A stretch of 64,000 bases of DNA from CAVRAZ01 sp963719135. Lineage in GTDB: Bacteria > Pseudomonadota > Gammaproteobacteria > DSM-19610. The notes below the pieces were generated by a model that saw only the letters and a list, made by a program, of their open reading frames with translations, did no database searches and was not told the DNA's origin. The first letter of the stretch is position 1, and each line of letters starts with the position of its first letter. Shown piece by piece: positions 53,147 through 61,340 of this stretch. The stretch is taken from contig CAVRAZ010000003.1 of the NCBI GenBank assembly GCA_963719135.1, forward strand, positions 310,001 to 374,000. Direction: 5' to 3'. The translations under genes and the position numbers were made by a program.

Positions 53147-54493
53147 ATGCCGCAAAGACGTTACGTTGCAACATCGATGATGGCCTGTCTCTTGGTCGTG
53201 AGCGCGCTGGCCCGGGCGGCGCTGCCCGCCAGTGCCGACGGCCAGCCCGTCCCCACGCTGGCGCCGATGCTCAAGCGCACCTCGCCGGCCGTGGTCAATA
53301 TCGCCACGCTGGGGTACACGGAAATCCATCAGAATCCGCTGTTCCAGGACCCGTTCTTCCGGCATTTCTTCGACGTTCCGGAAGGCACGCAACGGCGGCG
53401 GACGCAAAGTCTGGGCTCGGGCGTGATCGTCGACGCCCAGCACGGTTACGTCCTGACCAACAACCATGTCATCGAGCACGCCGAGCAAATCAGGGTCACG
53501 CTGCACGACGGCCGTTCCTTCGACGCCAAACTGATCGGCACCGACCCCGATTCGGACGTCGCCGTAATCCATATCGATGCGGACAAACTGACTGCGGTGC
53601 CGCTGGGCGATTCCGACGCGCTCGAAGTCGGCGATTTCGCCGTCGCCATCGGCAACCCGTTCGGCCTCGGTCAGACGGTGACCTCAGGCATCATCAGCGC
53701 GCTCGGCCGCAGCGATCTGGGCATCGAAGGCTACGAGGATTTCATCCAGACCGACGCGTCGATCAATCCCGGCAATTCGGGCGGCGCACTGGTCAATCTG
53801 CGCGGCGAGCTGATCGGCATCAACACGGCGATCCTCGCGCCCAGCGGCGGCAACGTGGGTATAGGCTTCGCCATCCCCGTCAACATGGCGCGGGACATCA
53901 TGCAGCAGCTTGTCGAGCACGGATCGGTCAGCCGCGGGCAACTGGGCGTGACCGCACAGGACCTCACGCCGGAACTTGCGTCGGCGTTCGGGATCGACAA
54001 CAACCAGGGCGCGGTAGTCGCGCGCATCACCAAGGGTTCCGCGGCCGAAAAAGCCGGGCTGCAGGTCGGTGACATCATTCTGAAGATCGACGGCAGGCCG
54101 GTCGAGAATTCGGGCGACGTGAGAAACCGCGTTGGTCTCCTGCGCGTCGGATCGAGCGTCGACATGTTCGTATTGCGCAACGGCGACGCGAAGACGATCA
54201 CAGCGAAGCTCGAAGCGCCCCGACTCGAAAACCAGCCAGGTGCGGATCTGAACCCGCTGCTGGCAGGGGCAAGTTTCAGCACGCTGCCCGACACGCCCGG
54301 CGTGGTGGTCGGCGGGATCGAACCCGGCAGCCCGGCGTGGCAGGCGGGACTGCGCAAGGGCAACGTCATTCTGTCCGCCAACCGCCGCGAGGTCGGTTCC
54401 GTCGCCGACTTCGCCGACCAGGTCAAGGACAGGCGCCAGTTGCTGCTGAATGTCCAGCGCGGTGACACCGCGCTGTTCATCCTGATAAGCTGA
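53147..54493 (+). CDS. degQ: Periplasmic serine protease DegQ/DegP family
   Basis: A 448-residue protein with a signal peptide (MMACLLVVSALARAALPASA). The trypsin-like triad is His in LTNNHVIEHAEQ, Asp in TDPDSDVAVI and Ser in SINPGNSGGALVNLRG. Two PDZ domains follow (QGAVVARITKGSAAEKAGLQ and GVVVGGIEPGSPAWQAGLRK). The Q-linker and short LA loop (NPLFQDPFFRHFF) suit DegQ/MucD rather than DegS, which has one PDZ. The ATG at 53147 is the likely start. Confidence 0.94.
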   Translation: MPQRRYVATSMMACLLVVSALARAALPASADGQPVPTLAPMLKRTSPAVVNIATLGYTEIHQNPLFQDPFFRHFFDVPEGTQRRRTQSLGSGVIVDAQHGYVLTNNHVIEHAEQIRVTLHDGRSFDAKLIGTDPDSDVAVIHIDADKLTAVPLGDSDALEVGDFAVAIGNPFGLGQTVTSGIISALGRSDLGIEGYEDFIQTDASINPGNSGGALVNLRGELIGINTAILAPSGGNVGIGFAIPVNMARDIMQQLVEHGSVSRGQLGVTAQDLTPELASAFGIDNNQGAVVARITKGSAAEKAGLQVGDIILKIDGRPVENSGDVRNRVGLLRVGSSVDMFVLRNGDAKTITAKLEAPRLENQPGADLNPLLAGASFSTLPDTPGVVVGGIEPGSPAWQAGLRKGNVILSANRREVGSVADFADQVKDRRQLLLNVQRGDTALFILIS

Positions 54494-54505
54494 CCGGGAA
54501 CTCGC

Positions 54506-54529
54506 TCCCGCCCGCGGCCGCGGGCGGGA
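54506..54529. other. 24-bp perfect palindrome after degQ
   Basis: TCCCGCCCGCGG joined directly to CCGCGGGCGGGA. Twelve GC-rich pairs without a loop and without a T run. It may weakly terminate or stabilise the degQ mRNA end. Confidence 0.5.
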
Positions 54530-54646
54530 ATCACTCCAACCCGCCGGCCACATTGCTTTTTTCCGACGCATGCCGCTTAAGTTTAGCGGCCGCCAACCCG
54601 ATACGCTGGCCAGTCCTTTCACCCGGTGTCGGAACCCTTAACACCC

Positions 54647-56080
54647 ATGCAGCAATTCGATCTTCTGGTAATCGGTTCGGGCCCCGCCGGTCAGCGCGCC
54701 GCCATACAGGCGGCCAAGCTGGGCAAGAATGTCGCCATCGTCGAACGGCGTTCGGTCATCGGCGGCGTCTCGGTCCACACCGGTACAATCCCCAGCAAGA
54801 CGCTGCGCGAGGCCGCGCTCTATCTGAGCGGATGGGACCAGCGCGGCCTCTATGGCCGCGGTTACCGGCTCAAGCAGAAGCTGACCATCGAGGATCTGAT
54901 GCAGCGCCTGAATATCACGCTCGCACACGAGATCGAGGTCATGCGCCACCAGCTTTACCGCAACGGCGTGCGCGTCATCGAAGGCACGGCTCGCTTCCGC
55001 AACGTCCACAGCATCGAGGTCACTTCCGCGGCGGGTCATTCGGCGCTTTACTCGGCGCAAAAAATCGTGATCGCCGTCGGTAGCTGCCCGGTGCGGCCGA
55101 AAAACATTCCCTTCGACGAAGAGTCGATCCTCGACAGCGACGGAATTCTCGGCCTGAAGAAGTTGCCGCGTTCCATGATCGTGGTCGGCGCCGGCGTGAT
55201 CGGCGTCGAGTATGCCTCCATTTTCAGCACCATCAACGTCAAGGTGACGCTGATCGACAGCCGCCCCGACATGCTCAATTTCATGGACCGGGAAATCATC
55301 GACGAACTGGTTCATCACCTGCGCGACCGCGGCGTTCTGCTGCGCCTGCCGGAAAAGGTCGCCGCCGTGCACAAGGAATCCAACGGTACCGTGGTCACCC
55401 AACTGGAAAGCGGCAAGCGGCTGCGCGCCGACATGATCATGTTCGCCGCCGGCCGGGTCGGCTGCACGCATGAACTTGGCCTTGAAAACGCCGGCATCGA
55501 ACCGGACGAACGCGGACGCATCAACGTCAACGTCCACTACCAGACGGCGACACCGCACATCTACGCCGTCGGCGACGTGATCGGCTTTCCGAGCCTTGCG
55601 TCAACGTCCATGGAACAGGGGCGGCTCGCCGCGTGCCACGCGTTTCAGAAATATGCCTGCGGCTCCCAGCCGCATTTTCCGTTCGGCATCTACGCCGTGC
55701 CCGAGATGAGCATGGTTGGCAGGACCGAACAGGAACTGACCGCCGAACGCATTCCCTACGAAGCGGGCGTCGCCCGTTTGCGCGAAACGGCGCGCGGCCA
55801 GATCATGGGCCTGGACGAGGGCGTGCTGAAGGTGCTGTTCGGACTGGAGGACCGCAAGGTGTTGGGCGTCCACATCCTGGGCGAGGGCGCCACCGAGCTG
55901 ATTCACATCGGGCAGGCGGCGCTGGCGCTCGACGGCACGCTGGATTATTTCCTGGAAGCCGTTTTCAACTACCCGACACTGGCCGAAGCGTACAAGATCG
56001 CGGCGCTCGATGCGTGGAATCGCATGGCGGTCGATCCGGTCGTCGTCTGCCCGACCGAAACGGCGGTCGAACGGGCGTGA
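54647..56080 (+). CDS. sthA: Si-specific (soluble) NAD(P)+ transhydrogenase
   Basis: A 477-residue flavoprotein. The FAD motif GSGPAGQRAAIQAAKLG and the NAD motif VGAGVIGVEYASIF are intact. The region where dihydrolipoamide dehydrogenase has its redox Cys pair reads VSVHTGTIPSKTLREA, without both cysteines, which is diagnostic of SthA. It moves hydride between NADPH and NAD+. The ATG at 54647 (MQQFDLLVIGSG) is chosen over an upstream GTG. Confidence 0.95.
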   Translation: MQQFDLLVIGSGPAGQRAAIQAAKLGKNVAIVERRSVIGGVSVHTGTIPSKTLREAALYLSGWDQRGLYGRGYRLKQKLTIEDLMQRLNITLAHEIEVMRHQLYRNGVRVIEGTARFRNVHSIEVTSAAGHSALYSAQKIVIAVGSCPVRPKNIPFDEESILDSDGILGLKKLPRSMIVVGAGVIGVEYASIFSTINVKVTLIDSRPDMLNFMDREIIDELVHHLRDRGVLLRLPEKVAAVHKESNGTVVTQLESGKRLRADMIMFAAGRVGCTHELGLENAGIEPDERGRINVNVHYQTATPHIYAVGDVIGFPSLASTSMEQGRLAACHAFQKYACGSQPHFPFGIYAVPEMSMVGRTEQELTAERIPYEAGVARLRETARGQIMGLDEGVLKVLFGLEDRKVLGVHILGEGATELIHIGQAALALDGTLDYFLEAVFNYPTLAEAYKIAALDAWNRMAVDPVVVCPTETAVERA

Positions 56081-56107
56081 CCGCCGCGCCAACCGAGCTG
56101 CCGCGCG

Positions 56108-56434
56108 ATGCCTTGGATCACGCCCTTCAACGCCCTCGATGCCGGCGCCGCGCTCAAGCGCGACAAGCGGACGCGCAACCGTGTCGCCGCCGCTGTCGAA
56201 GCCGCGAGCGGACAGTCAGTGACCCTGTCGCGCGACCCGGCGTCCATGACGCCGCCGGCACTGCCGGCCTGCGATTGCCGCCGCGGTGACCGCCGGCGCA
56301 AGGACCGACGCCGGCGGGAGGAAGCGGTCATCCTGGATACGCGGTGCGAGACCGACCGCCGCTCAGGGAAGGACCGCCGCCAGGATCGCGCGCCCGCTGC
56401 GACGCGCTCAAAGCGCTTCGACGACTACGCCTGA
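56108..56434 (+). CDS. Hypothetical protein rich in Arg and Asp
   Basis: A 108-residue ORF, MPWITPFNALDAGAALKRDK, with an Arg/Asp-rich second half (CRRGDRRRKDRRRREE, DRRSGKDRRQDR). Such DRRxxxDRR segments occur in several small proteobacterial proteins. No function is suggested. It lies 27 bases after sthA on the same strand; no strong ribosome-binding site is seen. Confidence 0.4.
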   Translation: MPWITPFNALDAGAALKRDKRTRNRVAAAVEAASGQSVTLSRDPASMTPPALPACDCRRGDRRRKDRRRREEAVILDTRCETDRRSGKDRRQDRAPAATRSKRFDDYA

Positions 56435-56554
56435 ACCGGGAGCCAGGATTGCAACTGCTCGTCCCGAGGTCGGATCAACTGCTGACCCCTTGATTCCTGC
56501 CCTCCCGGATTCAATGTTAGGATAACGACGCCGTTTCAGGAGAAATACGCCGAC

Positions 56555-57847
56555 ATGCCGCAGTCAGGGATCAACCCGGGCCTACTCCAATTCATCCAGT
56601 CCTCGCCGACACCGTTCCACGCTGTTGCCGCGCTCGCCGAACCCCTGCTGGCCGCCGGCTTCACCCGGCTCGACGAAACCGACAACTGGTCGCTGCAGCC
56701 CGGCGGACGCTATCTGGTCACGCGCAACGATTCCTCGCTGATCGCCTTCAGCCTGCGTGGGCGACCGCCGGAGGAAAGCGGGTTCCGCATGGTCGGCGCG
56801 CATACCGACAGCCCCTGCCTGCGTGTGAAACCGCTGCCGGAGCGCCGCGCCAACGGCTATTTCCAGTTGGCCGTCGAAGTGTACGGCGGCGCCCTGCTCA
56901 ATCCCTGGTTCGACCGCGACCTGTCGATCGCCGGCAGACTCAGTTACCGCGACGGCAGACAGCGGCTGGCCAATGTCCTGATCGATTTCAGGCAACCCGT
57001 CGCGGTCATCCCCAGCCTGGCCATCCACCTGGACCGCGAAGTGAACAAACAGCGGAGCATCAACGCCCAGCAGCACCTGCCGCCGATCCTCATGCAGGTG
57101 CGTGACCGCGCCGAGGGGTCCTTTGAAACCCTGGTGCGGGATCAGGCCCGCCGCCAGCATCCGGCGCTCGACATCGACCGCGTTCTCGACCACGAACTGT
57201 CGCTGTACGACACGCAGCCGCCGGCACTGATCGGCGTCGAAGGCGATTTCATCGCCGCCGCGCGGCTCGACAACCTGTTGAGCTGCTACGTCGGCATGCG
57301 CGCGCTGACCGACGCGGACAGCGCGCAGAATACGCTGCTGGTCTGCACCGACCACGAGGAAGTGGGCAGCGTCTCGGCGTGCGGCGCGGACGGCCCGTTC
57401 CTGCGCTCGGTACTGGAGCGCATCTGCACCGGCGCCGAGGCCTTGAGCCGCGCCGTCAACCGCTCCTGGCTGGTGTCCGCCGACAACGCCCACGGCGTGC
57501 ACCCGAACTACCCGGACAAGCACGATGACAATCACGCTCCGATCCTGAACCGCGGCCCGGTCATCAAGGTCAACGCCAGCCAGCGGTATGCGACCAACGG
57601 CGAGGCCGCCGCGCTGTTCCGCCACCTGTGCGATCAGGCAGGCGTGCCCGTGCAGTCGTTCGTCATGCGCAACGACCTGACCTGCGGCAGCACCATCGGC
57701 CCGATCACCGCCAGCGGCATCGGCGTGCGCACGCTGGACGCGGGCGTGCCCACGTTCGCGATGCACTCGATCCGCGAACTGGCGGGCAGCCGCGACACCG
57801 ACTACCTTTACCGGGTGCTAAGCGGCTTCTATCGCTATGAAAACTGA
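56555..57847 (+). CDS. apeB: M18 family aminopeptidase
   Basis: A 430-residue aspartyl-type aminopeptidase. Metal ligands appear in MVGAHTDSPCLRVKP (His-Thr-Asp), VEGDFIAAARLDNLLS, LVCTDHEEVGSVSACGADG (catalytic Glu pair) and the final FAMHSIRELAG. It removes N-terminal residues from peptides in the cytoplasm. An AGGAGAAA site precedes the ATG. Confidence 0.93.
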   Translation: MPQSGINPGLLQFIQSSPTPFHAVAALAEPLLAAGFTRLDETDNWSLQPGGRYLVTRNDSSLIAFSLRGRPPEESGFRMVGAHTDSPCLRVKPLPERRANGYFQLAVEVYGGALLNPWFDRDLSIAGRLSYRDGRQRLANVLIDFRQPVAVIPSLAIHLDREVNKQRSINAQQHLPPILMQVRDRAEGSFETLVRDQARRQHPALDIDRVLDHELSLYDTQPPALIGVEGDFIAAARLDNLLSCYVGMRALTDADSAQNTLLVCTDHEEVGSVSACGADGPFLRSVLERICTGAEALSRAVNRSWLVSADNAHGVHPNYPDKHDDNHAPILNRGPVIKVNASQRYATNGEAAALFRHLCDQAGVPVQSFVMRNDLTCGSTIGPITASGIGVRTLDAGVPTFAMHSIRELAGSRDTDYLYRVLSGFYRYEN

Positions 57848-57952
57848 ACCGATCCGCGTTCAGAACCGGCGCTGCAGACCGCTATTCCGGGGAAGTCGCT
57901 GGCATCCGGCCCGGCGACGGCAACGCGATTGGACCGGTTGACGAGGATGGCG

Positions 57953-59308
57953 ATGGCGACAAAAGTGGCTCTGGTGGTGGACGACTCGAAAGCCGCTCGG
58001 CTGGTGCTGCGTCGCATGCTGGAAAAATACGACATCAGCGCCGACACCGTGGAGTCCGCCGCCGACGCGCTGGATTACCTGGCGCATCACCGTCCCGACG
58101 TCATTTTCATGGACCACATGATGCCCGGCATGGACGGCTTCGAGGCCGTGCGGCGCATCAAGTCCAACCCCCAGACGGTGACCATTCCGGTGCTGATGTA
58201 CACCTCCAAGGGCGGGGACCTCTACCTGGGCCAGGCGCGCGCGCTGGGCGCGGTCGGCATCCTGCCCAAGACCGTCGCACCCGCCGAACTCTATGACACG
58301 CTGCTGCGGCTCGGCCTGACCCGCGACCGGCGCTCGGAAGAGCGGACGGCGGACGCCGCGGACGAAGAGACCGCCTCGGAACGGGTCACCGACATCAGCC
58401 AGCGCACCTTCGGGAGCTGGACGTTCAGCGACGAACCCCCGCGCGTACGGGCCGAACCGCCGAGCGGCGAGGACGAACACCTGCGCCGCCTGCTCGAGGA
58501 AATGCGCGTCGAGCTGCGCAAGGATCTGCTCGTATCGATCGACGCCGTGTCGCGCAATGTCGGCAACAAACTGCAGCACGAGATGGACGAAAAGATCGTT
58601 CACCTGGAACAGTCGCGACCGGTGCCGCCGTCCTACCATCTGCCGCTGTCGCTGCTCGGCGGACTGGCGTTGTTGCTGGCGCTCTGGAACGTCAGCCTGC
58701 ACAAATCGATGAGCGAGCTTCAGGCCGGCGTCGCCGAGTCGCGGCACGCCGCCGATGTCGCGTCCGCAGTGGTGGACCAGGGCGATATCCAGGCGCCGCC
58801 GGACAAGACGCAGGACACGAAAATCTGGCAGAATATGCAGTGGGCAATGAACCAGTCGCTGGAATATCCGTTTGACGAACTGGCGCTCGACGGCGATCGC
58901 ATCGAACTGGTCGACGGCCTGGTCAACCGACTCAAGGCATCCGGGTTCAAGGGCAAGCTGGTGCTGGTCACCCACGTCGGCGAGTTCTGCATGAACGGCG
59001 ACAACCAGCGCGGTTTCGAACTCGCGCCGCCCAACCAGCCGGTCGACCGCTGCGAATTTGTCGGCAACCCGGTGCAGCCCACCGATCAGGCGTCGGCGCA
59101 CCAGTCGCTGAGTTTCGCCAACTACCTCGATGCGCTGAGCGACGACGGCTCGGTAAAGGTCGAACTGGTCGCGCTGCCGCGCAATCGCACCCTGTTTCCC
59201 TATCCGGAAAAGAACGAATCGACACGCGCCGGCGACTGGAACCGCTCGGCCGCGCACAACAACCGCATCCTGGTCCGCCTCGAACCGGCTGCCGAAGCGG
59301 GCGGCTGA
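57953..59308 (+). CDS. Response regulator receiver domain fused to a membrane segment and an OmpA-like C-terminal domain
   Basis: A 451-residue protein. The receiver domain (1-120) has the acidic pair VVDDSKAAR, phosphoacceptor Asp54 in FMDHMMPGMDGFEAV, the Thr in VLMYTSKGG and Lys in GILPKTVAPAE. A linker with charged helices (about 165-220) leads to a membrane segment (LPLSLLGGLALLLALWNVSL, about 228-248). The last part (about 310-445) resembles an OmpA/MotB-type periplasmic domain (DGLVNRLKASGFKGKLVLVT, HVGEFCMNGDN, NNRILVRLEP). A receiver normally acts alone or on DNA, so signalling across the membrane is suggested. The ATG at 57953 has GAGG six bases upstream; an ATG at 57947 is in frame. 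Confidence 0.78.
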   Translation: MATKVALVVDDSKAARLVLRRMLEKYDISADTVESAADALDYLAHHRPDVIFMDHMMPGMDGFEAVRRIKSNPQTVTIPVLMYTSKGGDLYLGQARALGAVGILPKTVAPAELYDTLLRLGLTRDRRSEERTADAADEETASERVTDISQRTFGSWTFSDEPPRVRAEPPSGEDEHLRRLLEEMRVELRKDLLVSIDAVSRNVGNKLQHEMDEKIVHLEQSRPVPPSYHLPLSLLGGLALLLALWNVSLHKSMSELQAGVAESRHAADVASAVVDQGDIQAPPDKTQDTKIWQNMQWAMNQSLEYPFDELALDGDRIELVDGLVNRLKASGFKGKLVLVTHVGEFCMNGDNQRGFELAPPNQPVDRCEFVGNPVQPTDQASAHQSLSFANYLDALSDDGSVKVELVALPRNRTLFPYPEKNESTRAGDWNRSAAHNNRILVRLEPAAEAGG

Positions 59309-59674
59309 CCGGCGGGCGCTGTGCGCCCATTGCACTTCTAAAGCAATTCAGCAAATTCTGATGCGTCGCAGATCGCAACTATCTGCTTGAGCTTCATGGC
59401 GTTTACACCGGGCTCGACACCGGCCGGCCGGCTGCCGGGTACAATTGAAACCAGTACCTGAAAGGTATAGCTTTAAGGCTCGAAGAGAACACGGTCGAGC
59501 GGCAGGCCCGCCGGCGGCAACGGTTCGGAAGTCCGGACTTAGAAGACCGGCCGGCCCAGCGGCAAGCGACCGAAAATTCCAAAAAGAATGCGGCCGGAAA
59601 CGGGCATTGAACCGGCCAACTGAACGAGAGACGCAGTGGACCGGGAATCGGTCGCAAGCGTCCGGGGGCGCAAC
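59309..59674. other. Gene-free stretch
   Basis: No coding region or known element is recognised. A possible leader for the small exported protein at 59675 occupies its end. Confidence 0.4.
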
Positions 59675-60019
59675 ATGAAAACCCGACTCCTCACAACCCT
59701 GTTTCTGATTTGCCTGGCGGACGCCGCCTCGGCGGGTGGTGACCCGGCGGGATTCAACCTGTCCGGTTACCAGGTCGGCATCGCGGCGGGCAACCAACCC
59801 TACCGCATCGGGATGCCGGACGACAGCGACCCGGCCGACAATCCGTACCTCAACGGCCCGGTGGACTATATGGTCGGCTTTCTGGTGCGCAAGGCGCGGC
59901 ACCGGTCGAAGAACAACCTTGGCCTGTCGCACACCGACACCTACGAAGACTCCGAGACGATCTATAAGCTGGGACTGAACCGGGACCGGGTCATGTTCAA
60001 GGCCCGCTATCGATTCTGA
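59675..60019 (+). CDS. Small exported protein, unknown
   Basis: A 114-residue protein with a clear signal peptide (MKTRLLTTLFLICLADAASA, cut before GGDPAG). The mature part of about 95 residues has alternating polar/hydrophobic stretches (NLSGYQVGIAAGNQPYRIGM, YMVGFLVRKARHRSKNN) and ends in MFKARYRF with terminal Phe, hinting at an outer-membrane association, though it is too short for a normal barrel. I do not recognise the family. Confidence 0.6.
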   Translation: MKTRLLTTLFLICLADAASAGGDPAGFNLSGYQVGIAAGNQPYRIGMPDDSDPADNPYLNGPVDYMVGFLVRKARHRSKNNLGLSHTDTYEDSETIYKLGLNRDRVMFKARYRF

Positions 60020-60034
60020 GAGTACGCTTCCAGG

Positions 60035-60354
60035 TCAACCGCTAAGGACTCGAAGGGAAACGCCTCTTAACCACAAAGGATGCAAAGGGTTCTTGTTGTT
60101 AATCGCGTCGAAGCTCGGCTGATGCCGATGGGGCCCGCTCTCATCCTCGGGTATGGCCGGGAGCGCGTACTGCTGCAGACGAAGACCGGACTTCCGGATG
60201 GCCAAATGAGGCGCGTCACCCAACCATCACGTGAATAGTGCAAACAACGGTTCTCTTCGTGTCCTTCGTGTCCTTTGTGGTTAAGAGGGGGGTTTCCCTT
60301 CGCGTCCTTCGCGTCCTTCGCGTCCTTCGCGTCCTTCGCGTCCTTTGCGGTTAG
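60035..60354. repeat. Long inverted-repeat element, copy 3
   Basis: The left arm 60035-60100 (CAACCGCTAAGGACTCGAAG, then CTCTTAACCACAAAGGATGC) faces the right arm about 60245-60354 (AACCGCAAAGGACGCG on the minus strand, then CTCTTAACCACAAAGGACAC). The two-block arm and the GGGAAAC joint are shared by both arms. The outer block of the right arm is enlarged by five tandem 9-base units. The centre of about 145 bases is unrelated to those of the copies at 7.5 and 10.8 kb. Confidence 0.75.
60301..60345 (+). repeat. Five tandem copies of a 9-base unit
   Basis: CGCGTCCTT is repeated five times without change inside the right arm of the inverted-repeat element. Confidence 0.95.
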
Positions 60355-60367
60355 ACGCGCCGCCCCC

Positions 60368-61324
60368 CTACACATCCAGCTCGCGCACTTCGAAAGCGTC
60401 GGCCAGGCGTACTATGTCGTCGCGGCTGAACAGCTCGGTGCCGGGATGCGTGGCGGTCGCGCTGCCGCAGAGCACGCCCAGACGCAGCATCTCCCTGCCG
60501 TCGTCGCCGCGTCGCGCCGCGGTCACCAGGCCGGCCACCAGGGCATCGCCGCAGCCGACCGTGGACTGCACGTGAACGCGCGGCGCCGGACAATGGTAGC
60601 TGTTGCCGGCGTCGGCCAGTATGGCGCCTTCGGTGCCCAGCGATATACACACGAATTCGATGCCGCGCCGCTGCAATTCACGCGCGGCCGCGGCGACCGC
60701 CTCGATGCTGTGCAGGCGCTGCTTGGTCGTCATTTCCAGTACGTAACGGTTGAGCCGGATCAGATGGGGTTCAGCCAGCAATGCCGCCTGCAGCACCGGA
60801 CCGTGCGCGTCGATGACGGCGAGGCCGCCCTGCGCCTTGATCTGCTCGGCCAGGCGCCGGCTGTAGTCGTCCGGCACGCCCGGCGGCGTCGAACCGGTCA
60901 GAATGCCGAACCCGGTGCCGCACTCCGCCAGAAAACACAGCGTTATCTCGTCGAGCAGCTCGGCCGGGATATCGGGACCGCAACTGTCGACTTCATACTG
61001 GCTCGGCGGCGACTTCTGCAGCACCGTCGCGTTGACGCGCGTCTCGCCGGCCACGCGGAAGATGCGGTGCTGACTGCCCAGCGTATCGCCCAGCAGGCGC
61101 AACAGCAGATCGCCGCTCTCGCCACCGACCACGCTGCAGCAGTGGAACGGCGTCCCCAGTTCGGCGAACGACCGCGCCACGTTGATGCCGTTGCCGCCCG
61201 GATAATAACGGGTGCGTTCGGCGCGCACCTTGCGATCCTCGACGAGTTGCGGCACCTCGTAGCTGATATCCACCGCTGGATTCAGCGCAAGCACCGCAAT
61301 GTCGGGAAGGTCGTTGGCATTCAT
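60368..61324 (-). CDS. 1-phosphofructokinase-type PfkB kinase
   Basis: A 318-residue PfkB-fold kinase. The N-terminal VLALNPAVDISYEVPQLVED and Gly-rich YYPGGNGINVARSFAELG are typical of the 1-phosphofructokinase/tagatose-6-phosphate kinase branch, as is VQSTVGCGDALVAGLVTAAR, the catalytic GxGD motif. It may phosphorylate fructose 1- or 6-phosphate. No PTS genes are nearby. It lies 16 bases downstream of gpmI. Confidence 0.85.
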   Translation of the reverse strand: MNANDLPDIAVLALNPAVDISYEVPQLVEDRKVRAERTRYYPGGNGINVARSFAELGTPFHCCSVVGGESGDLLLRLLGDTLGSQHRIFRVAGETRVNATVLQKSPPSQYEVDSCGPDIPAELLDEITLCFLAECGTGFGILTGSTPPGVPDDYSRRLAEQIKAQGGLAVIDAHGPVLQAALLAEPHLIRLNRYVLEMTTKQRLHSIEAVAAAARELQRRGIEFVCISLGTEGAILADAGNSYHCPAPRVHVQSTVGCGDALVAGLVTAARRGDDGREMLRLGVLCGSATATHPGTELFSRDDIVRLADAFEVRELDV

Positions 61325-61340
61325 GATGATGGACTCCGGG

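Noticed and set aside
60301..60345. CRISPR-like array
   Set aside because: The 9-base units are directly adjacent without spacers; this is a tandem repeat within the inverted-repeat element.
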